Below, in pieces: positions 30,007-33,360 of a stretch of 33,360 nucleotides of DNA. Each line of letters opens with the position of its first letter. Within the stretch, counting starts at the first letter, position 1. This DNA is from Lachnospiraceae bacterium (GTDB taxonomy: Bacteria > Bacillota > Clostridia > Lachnospirales > Lachnospiraceae): positions 1 to 33,360 of the forward strand of contig JAGBNO010000024.1 in the NCBI GenBank assembly GCA_017634355.1. The letters are read 5' to 3'. The position numbers were made by a program, and so were the translations under genes. The notes under the pieces were generated by a model. The model did not search any database. It was not told the DNA's origin and was given only the letters and a program-made list of their open reading frames with translations.

Positions 30007-31608
30007 ATGGAAAACATAGCCACATGGTGGAATAGGTACGGACCTACTAAGAGGCGTCTTATACAGCTTTACAGTGCGCTTCTCTATAATGCCTATCTGA
30101 AGGGCTTTGTGAATGGCAGTATATATACGGGGAGCACAAAGGCTCTCTGCGTGCCTGGATTTAACTGCTATTCCTGCCCCGGTGCCGTGGGAGCCTGTCC
30201 CTTAGGCTCGGTACAGGCGGCGGTGGCCTCTTCAGGGCAGCATATAGGCTTCTATATGATAGGCATAATTCTCCTATATGGGCTCATAGCCGGTAGGACT
30301 ATATGCGGTTTTCTATGCCCTCTGGGGCTTATACAGGAGCTCCTTCATAAGATACCGACGCCTAAGCTTAGGAAAAGCAGGCTGACAAGGGCACTGACGT
30401 ATCTTAAATATGTCTTCCTCGCGGTTTTTGTGTTTGCCATAACGCTTTACTATGGCCTTGCAAAGGGCATGGCCGTACCGGCATTCTGTAAGTATATATG
30501 CCCCGCAGGCACGGTAGAGGGGGCTATGGGGCTTCTCTCCAATCCCAATAACGAAGGCTATTTTGGCATGCTGGGGATATTCTTTACCCGTAAGTTCATT
30601 ATAATGCTGATAATAGGGCTTGCGTGTGTTTTCTGCTACCGCTCCTTCTGCCGATTCATCTGCCCGCTGGGAGCGTTATATGGCTTATTCAGCCGTATTG
30701 CCATAGTGGGGATAAAGGTGGACCCGCTCCGCTGCAACGGCTGCGGGCTCTGTGTGAAGACCTGCAAGATGGACGTGAGATATGTGGGGGACCACGAGTG
30801 CATACACTGCGGGGAGTGTATGGACCGCTGCCCTAAGGAGGCTATCTCCCTGAAGGCAGGAAAATACACACTGATGTGCCCGTCAAAGAACAATGGAAAT
30901 GATAGCCATAATGATTCCGGCATATCAGAAGGAAGTTTGGCCGCAAGGAGGAGGAAGATAGGAAAGGCAGCCTGGGGAGTGCTTCTTGCTGTCCTATGCG
31001 CAGCCTTGGTCTGGTATAATGTGCTGGATCCATCCGGAAAGAAGAAGGCAAATGCCGCAGAGGAAGTATCCTCTGGATATAATGAGGCATCTGGACCAAA
31101 GGAGGATGGCGCAAATGAGGCAGAAAAGCCTCTAGGAGATGAGGCTGAAGGCTCTGACACATTTGAGAGCGATGCGCCCATAGGCTTTGAGGTGGGCGAA
31201 AGGCTGGAGGACTTCAGCGTAGAATGTTTAGACGGCAGTACATTCAAGCTGAGCGAAAACAGGGGGAAGGTCACTATCATTAATCTATGGGCTACCTACT
31301 GCGGCCCCTGTGTAGCTGAGCTTCCGTATTTTGGCGAATTATTGAAGTCCCACAAGGAAGACCTTAGCATACTCGCCGTTCATGCGCATTTCACGACTGT
31401 GGACGTAGGAGAGTATGTGGCTCAGCACGGCTTTGACATACCTATAGCCATAGATGATGAGGATGAACGCATCTTCGGAATAGTAAATGGCTCCAGTACC
31501 CTGCCGCAGACCATAGTATTAAACCGCAAGGGAGAAGTCATATATAACGAAGTCCGTTCGGTGACGCCGGAATTATTAGAAAAGCTGTATGAAGAGGCGG
31601 CAAAGTAA
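30007..31608 (+). CDS. NapH-like 4Fe-4S membrane protein fused to a TlpA-like thioredoxin domain
   Basis: A 533-aa fusion. The N-terminal part is a polytopic NapH/NosR-type protein with repeated cysteine signatures (CGFLCPLG, CKYICPAG, CRFICPLG) and early cysteines in PGFNCYSCPGAVGACPLG. Next is a cytoplasmic two-cluster ferredoxin module (CNGCGLCVKTC from about residue 243, then CIHCGECMDRC). A further membrane helix (about 320-338) and a charged linker lead to a C-terminal thioredoxin domain with WATYCGPC (C432, C435) and a STLPQTIVL cis-Pro loop. Topology suggests electrons pass from cytoplasmic carriers to the outer thioredoxin domain. TAGGAG precedes the ATG. Third gene of the redox cluster. 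Confidence 0.85.
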   Translation: MENIATWWNRYGPTKRRLIQLYSALLYNAYLKGFVNGSIYTGSTKALCVPGFNCYSCPGAVGACPLGSVQAAVASSGQHIGFYMIGIILLYGLIAGRTICGFLCPLGLIQELLHKIPTPKLRKSRLTRALTYLKYVFLAVFVFAITLYYGLAKGMAVPAFCKYICPAGTVEGAMGLLSNPNNEGYFGMLGIFFTRKFIIMLIIGLACVFCYRSFCRFICPLGALYGLFSRIAIVGIKVDPLRCNGCGLCVKTCKMDVRYVGDHECIHCGECMDRCPKEAISLKAGKYTLMCPSKNNGNDSHNDSGISEGSLAARRRKIGKAAWGVLLAVLCAALVWYNVLDPSGKKKANAAEEVSSGYNEASGPKEDGANEAEKPLGDEAEGSDTFESDAPIGFEVGERLEDFSVECLDGSTFKLSENRGKVTIINLWATYCGPCVAELPYFGELLKSHKEDLSILAVHAHFTTVDVGEYVAQHGFDIPIAIDDEDERIFGIVNGSSTLPQTIVLNRKGEVIYNEVRSVTPELLEKLYEEAAK

Positions 31609-31626
31609 GGAGCTGTTCATAAATAA
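31608..31626 (+). repeat. Left 19-bp inverted repeat flanking the lipoprotein gene
   Basis: AGGAGCTGTTCATAAATAA starts on the last base of the upstream stop codon. Its inverted partner at 32779-32797 matches at 18 of 19 positions. The pair encloses one gene (1190 bp overall). Confidence 0.65.
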
Positions 31627-31650
31627 TTTTTTTTGAAAGAGGAGTAGGAA

Positions 31651-32754
31651 ATGAGAAAATCATTTACATTAGTTATGTCAACTGCTTTAACGCTTAGCCT
31701 GCTCATGGGCTGCTCAGGCGGTGCCAATGCGGGTACTGCGGGGCAGACAGCAGGAGAAAGCGGGACCACACAGGCGGCAGAGGAAAGCGGAGCCTCACAG
31801 TCAGTAGAAGAAAGTGCGACTGCGCAGGAGACAGGAGAAAGCGAGTCCGCAAAGGAGACTGAAAAAAGCGGGAGCGTAAATTCAGCAGGAGAAAGCCAAA
31901 ATGCGAAGGAGGCTGAGGCTGCTCCTGAAGGCGGGCTATTGAATGAAGAATCGGCACTTAAATTTCTGGAAGACCATTTCGGAAAAGAGGACGCAGATAC
32001 AGGCAATACATATTCTTTTGGCTATATGGGCGATGCAGAGGTGGAATCGGAAAAGTACCTTGTATTCGACTGGAGGTGGCTCGTAGACGGAGACCATTTG
32101 TCGAGACTGGACACTTTATTTGTCTCAGCGGATGGCAGCGGCGTTTATTCAGGCATATATGACGAGAGCGGAGGCAGCATAGTTTATAAGGAGACGAATC
32201 TCTTAGAAGATAACGGCAGATCTTCAAGTGGCGGGGAAGAAGGCGGCCAAGGGGAAAGCGCCGCCTCTCTTCCTGCATTTTCTTTTGCGGATGACGAGCC
32301 CTATATGAATGCTATCCTCGACTATATGAATGAAAATGCAGCTTCCCACTATGACAAATCAGATGTCATGATACCCTTATTCCAGGTACTTCGCACAGAT
32401 GATAGTAATAAGGATGAGGTCAAGGTCTGGGGCGACTTCTGGGTCATGAATTACAAGCTGGAGGACAAAAATCTGGCTTTTGAGAGCGGGGGCAGCTATC
32501 CGGGCATGTTCACACTCATTAAAGACGGAGATGCCTATAAGGCAAGCTCTTTTGATCAGGTAGAGGATGGCAGCGATTATGGCCCTAGCAGCGAACGCAT
32601 CTTTGGTATAGACAAGGAGCTCATGGATGCCTTTAATAATAGGGACAAGGACAGTGAGGAAATCAGAAAAAAAACCATCAGGGAATATGCTGATAAGAAT
32701 AGCCTGGACATAGAGAGCTATCAGGACCAGGGCTGGGACAAGGTAGAAATCTGA
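31651..32754 (+). CDS. Lipoprotein with nine-residue tandem repeats, unknown function
   Basis: A 367-aa lipoprotein with signal ending LLMGC (C21). Residues about 33-86 are six 9-residue repeats of the type xxxESxxxQ/K (TAGESGTTQ, AAEESGASQ, SVEESATAQ and so on), a hydrophilic spacer lifting the folded part off the membrane. Two domains follow: about 95-185 (ALKFLEDHFG...YLVFDWRWLVDG) and about 210-345 (MNAILDYMNEN...VWGDFWVMNYKL). I do not recognise either. AAGAGGAG precedes the ATG. It is flanked by 19-bp inverted repeats and follows the redox cluster, so it may or may not belong to that transcript. Confidence 0.75.
   Translation: MRKSFTLVMSTALTLSLLMGCSGGANAGTAGQTAGESGTTQAAEESGASQSVEESATAQETGESESAKETEKSGSVNSAGESQNAKEAEAAPEGGLLNEESALKFLEDHFGKEDADTGNTYSFGYMGDAEVESEKYLVFDWRWLVDGDHLSRLDTLFVSADGSGVYSGIYDESGGSIVYKETNLLEDNGRSSSGGEEGGQGESAASLPAFSFADDEPYMNAILDYMNENAASHYDKSDVMIPLFQVLRTDDSNKDEVKVWGDFWVMNYKLEDKNLAFESGGSYPGMFTLIKDGDAYKASSFDQVEDGSDYGPSSERIFGIDKELMDAFNNRDKDSEEIRKKTIREYADKNSLDIESYQDQGWDKVEI
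31747..31908 (+). repeat. Six tandem 27-bp coding repeats
   Basis: Units begin at 31747, 31774, 31801, 31828, 31855 and 31882; each encodes nine residues with a central Glu-Ser (Lys-Ser in the fifth). The fixed 27-base register shows expansion by unit duplication followed by drift. Confidence 0.8.
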
Positions 32755-32778
32755 TTCCTTTTGCGCTGGGCTTAAAAG

Positions 32779-32797
32779 TTATTTCTGAACAGCTCCT
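32779..32797 (-). repeat. Right 19-bp inverted repeat flanking the lipoprotein gene
   Basis: TTATTTCTGAACAGCTCCT is the inverted partner of 31608-31626 (18 of 19 positions). It lies 25 bases after the lipoprotein stop. Confidence 0.65.
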
Positions 32798-32878
32798 AAG
32801 AGCTGGTTTAGTGTAAAAAATCGCCAGCTAGAAAAGATCAAGTTTGGTATTATGTAAACTAAAAAAAGAAAGAGATGG

Positions 32879-32907
32879 TTGATTTTTAATAATTCTTGTG
32901 CTATATT
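32879..32907 (+). promoter_or_regulatory. Promoter for the last gene, upstream of the MITE-like element
   Basis: TTGATT (32879-32884), a 17-base spacer and TATATT (32902-32907) with TGC giving an extended -10. Transcription would start about eight bases before the MITE-like element, placing it in the 5' leader. Confidence 0.55.
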
Positions 32908-32921
32908 TTCGACTTGTCTGT

Positions 32922-33015
32922 TATAGCAAACGGATTTAGAAATTGCCTAATCAGGGGTTGATACATTTGGCATTATAGGCTCCTTATGGTGCAACTTATT
33001 AATTCGTTTCCTATA
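32922..33015. mobile_element. MITE-like palindromic element, copy 2 (94 bp, inverted)
   Basis: Reverse-complemented, it aligns with the element at 15663-15782: identical left end TATAGGAAAC, shared CCTGATTAGGCAATT and AATGCCAAA, and about 25 fewer bases in the centre. Its other end reads TATAGCAAAC in place of TATAGGAAAC. No ORF is inside. Confidence 0.75.
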
Positions 33016-33127
33016 GGAATCCAGTGTTTTTTGTACTTGGGTTCCGCTTATTTGGTTACAGTTGTGGATAATGATTTTTAGCGGCTGAGAGATCTTTGGC
33101 CGCACTATGAAAAGAGGTGTATTAATT

Positions 33128-33360
33128 ATGAAGAAAAAATTAGCAAAGGTTATGGCAGCCGCCGTTATGACGCTGTCCATGTCTACTAATGTTTTTGCTG
33201 CCGATGCTGGCTATATTAATGAGCTGAAGTCGAGGATAGCCCAGCTGGAGCAGGTGGAAAAGGAGCTTACTGCGGCTGCGGAAAAAGATCCCCAGCAGAA
33301 TAGCGCCCTGGCCGCATTAAAGGGCCAGCTTCTGGTCTATAGGCAGGATCTGCAAAAGCA
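33128..33360 (+). CDS. Secreted coiled-coil protein, C-terminus beyond the window
   Basis: The first 77 residues are visible. MKKKLAKVMAAAVMTLSMS...NVFAADAG is a signal peptide with a likely cleavage after AFA-type VFA-A. The mature start YINELKSRIAQLEQVEKEL has heptad spacing typical of a coiled coil. AAAGAGGTG eight bases upstream is the ribosome site. The family cannot be told from this fragment. Confidence 0.75.
   Translation, partial: MKKKLAKVMAAAVMTLSMSTNVFAADAGYINELKSRIAQLEQVEKELTAAAEKDPQQNSALAALKGQLLVYRQDLQK

Larger units (their letters stand above)
32755..33127 (+). other. Intergenic region of 373 bases, no gene seen
   Basis: It contains, in order: the right 19-bp inverted repeat (32779-32797), a weak hairpin AGCTGG/CCAGCT (32801-32829), an A/T-rich stretch, a good promoter (32879-32907), the second MITE-like element (32922-33015) and a GCGGC/GCCGC hairpin (33081-33103) before the ribosome site of the last gene. 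No open frame with a ribosome site was found on either strand. Confidence 0.7.

Noticed and set aside
30636..31280. 214-codon minus-strand ORF opposite the NapH-thioredoxin gene
   Set aside because: Ser/Pro-rich shadow of a well-supported gene on the plus strand.
1..33360. CRISPR arrays, tRNA or rRNA genes, complete insertion sequences
   Set aside because: No regularly spaced direct repeats, no cloverleaf with CCA-type acceptor and no transposase-like protein were found.

Overview
The window looks like a chromosomal segment from a Clostridia-class Firmicute, most likely a Lachnospiraceae-type anaerobe. This rests on gene content: an SpoIIIE/FtsK translocase, lipoproteins with a Gly-Cys lipobox, a sodium-dependent biotin decarboxylase cluster, and a NapH-like/thioredoxin locus whose small CTEC protein resembles the clostridial CD1871A family. 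Strong AGGAGG-type ribosome sites and TGCTATAAT extended -10 promoters also fit. Base composition is roughly half G+C, yet ATA (Ile) and AGG (Arg) are preferred throughout. I see no tRNA, rRNA, CRISPR array, transposase or phage gene; the mobile-looking DNA consists of small non-coding palindromic repeats.

Layout, left to right. (1) 1-3054: end of a minus-strand membrane protein, divergent from rpmF, then a VanY-type D,D-carboxypeptidase and tgt. (2) 3157-7288: a small ORF, a PilZ (c-di-GMP receptor) gene overlapping a CotH-type kinase gene broken by one extra base in a six-C run, another small ORF, and a DUF362/4Fe-4S protein. (3) 7501-9308: leuC-leuD behind a leader with a 5' stem-loop and a palindrome touching the leuC ribosome site. 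(4) 9498-15574: uppP, a long ftsK/spoIIIE and a zinc-ribbon/TPR/chitobiase-C-terminal-type protein. (5) 15798-18120: an HD-GYP-like protein, a minus-strand CheY-CheX-like pair and a small membrane protein. (6) 18234-22017: citrate synthase (minus), an ATP-grasp glutathionylspermidine-synthase-like enzyme (plus) and maf (minus). (7) 22285-27792: a five-gene biotin-dependent cluster (12S-like carboxyltransferase, OadG-like lipoprotein, biotin carrier, OadB sodium pump, 5S/OadA-like carboxyltransferase) ending in a strong terminator. (8) 27951-31608: three genes for a transmembrane redox system (thioredoxin lipoprotein, CXXC membrane protein, NapH-like 4Fe-4S membrane protein fused to thioredoxin). 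(9) 31651-end: a lipoprotein with 9-residue repeats flanked by 19-bp inverted repeats, then the start of a secreted coiled-coil protein.

How the genes fit together: the five-gene cluster holds the soluble parts of a Propionibacterium-type transcarboxylase (12S, 5S and 1.3S-like) plus the membrane parts of a Na+-translocating decarboxylase. That suggests carboxyl exchange between oxo-acid and acyl-CoA pools coupled to a sodium gradient; citrate synthase nearby also uses oxaloacetate. The neighbouring redox locus would move electrons from cytoplasmic iron-sulfur carriers to extracytoplasmic thioredoxin domains and is my best candidate for a poorly described system. PilZ and HD-GYP genes point to c-di-GMP signalling.

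Several palindromic repeat families lie in the intergenic spaces: a MITE-like element with GGAAAC ends (two copies, both in putative 5' leaders), a CTGAGGGC hairpin (two copies) and a large multi-armed cruciform. All functions are read from sequence by eye; no database search was possible.
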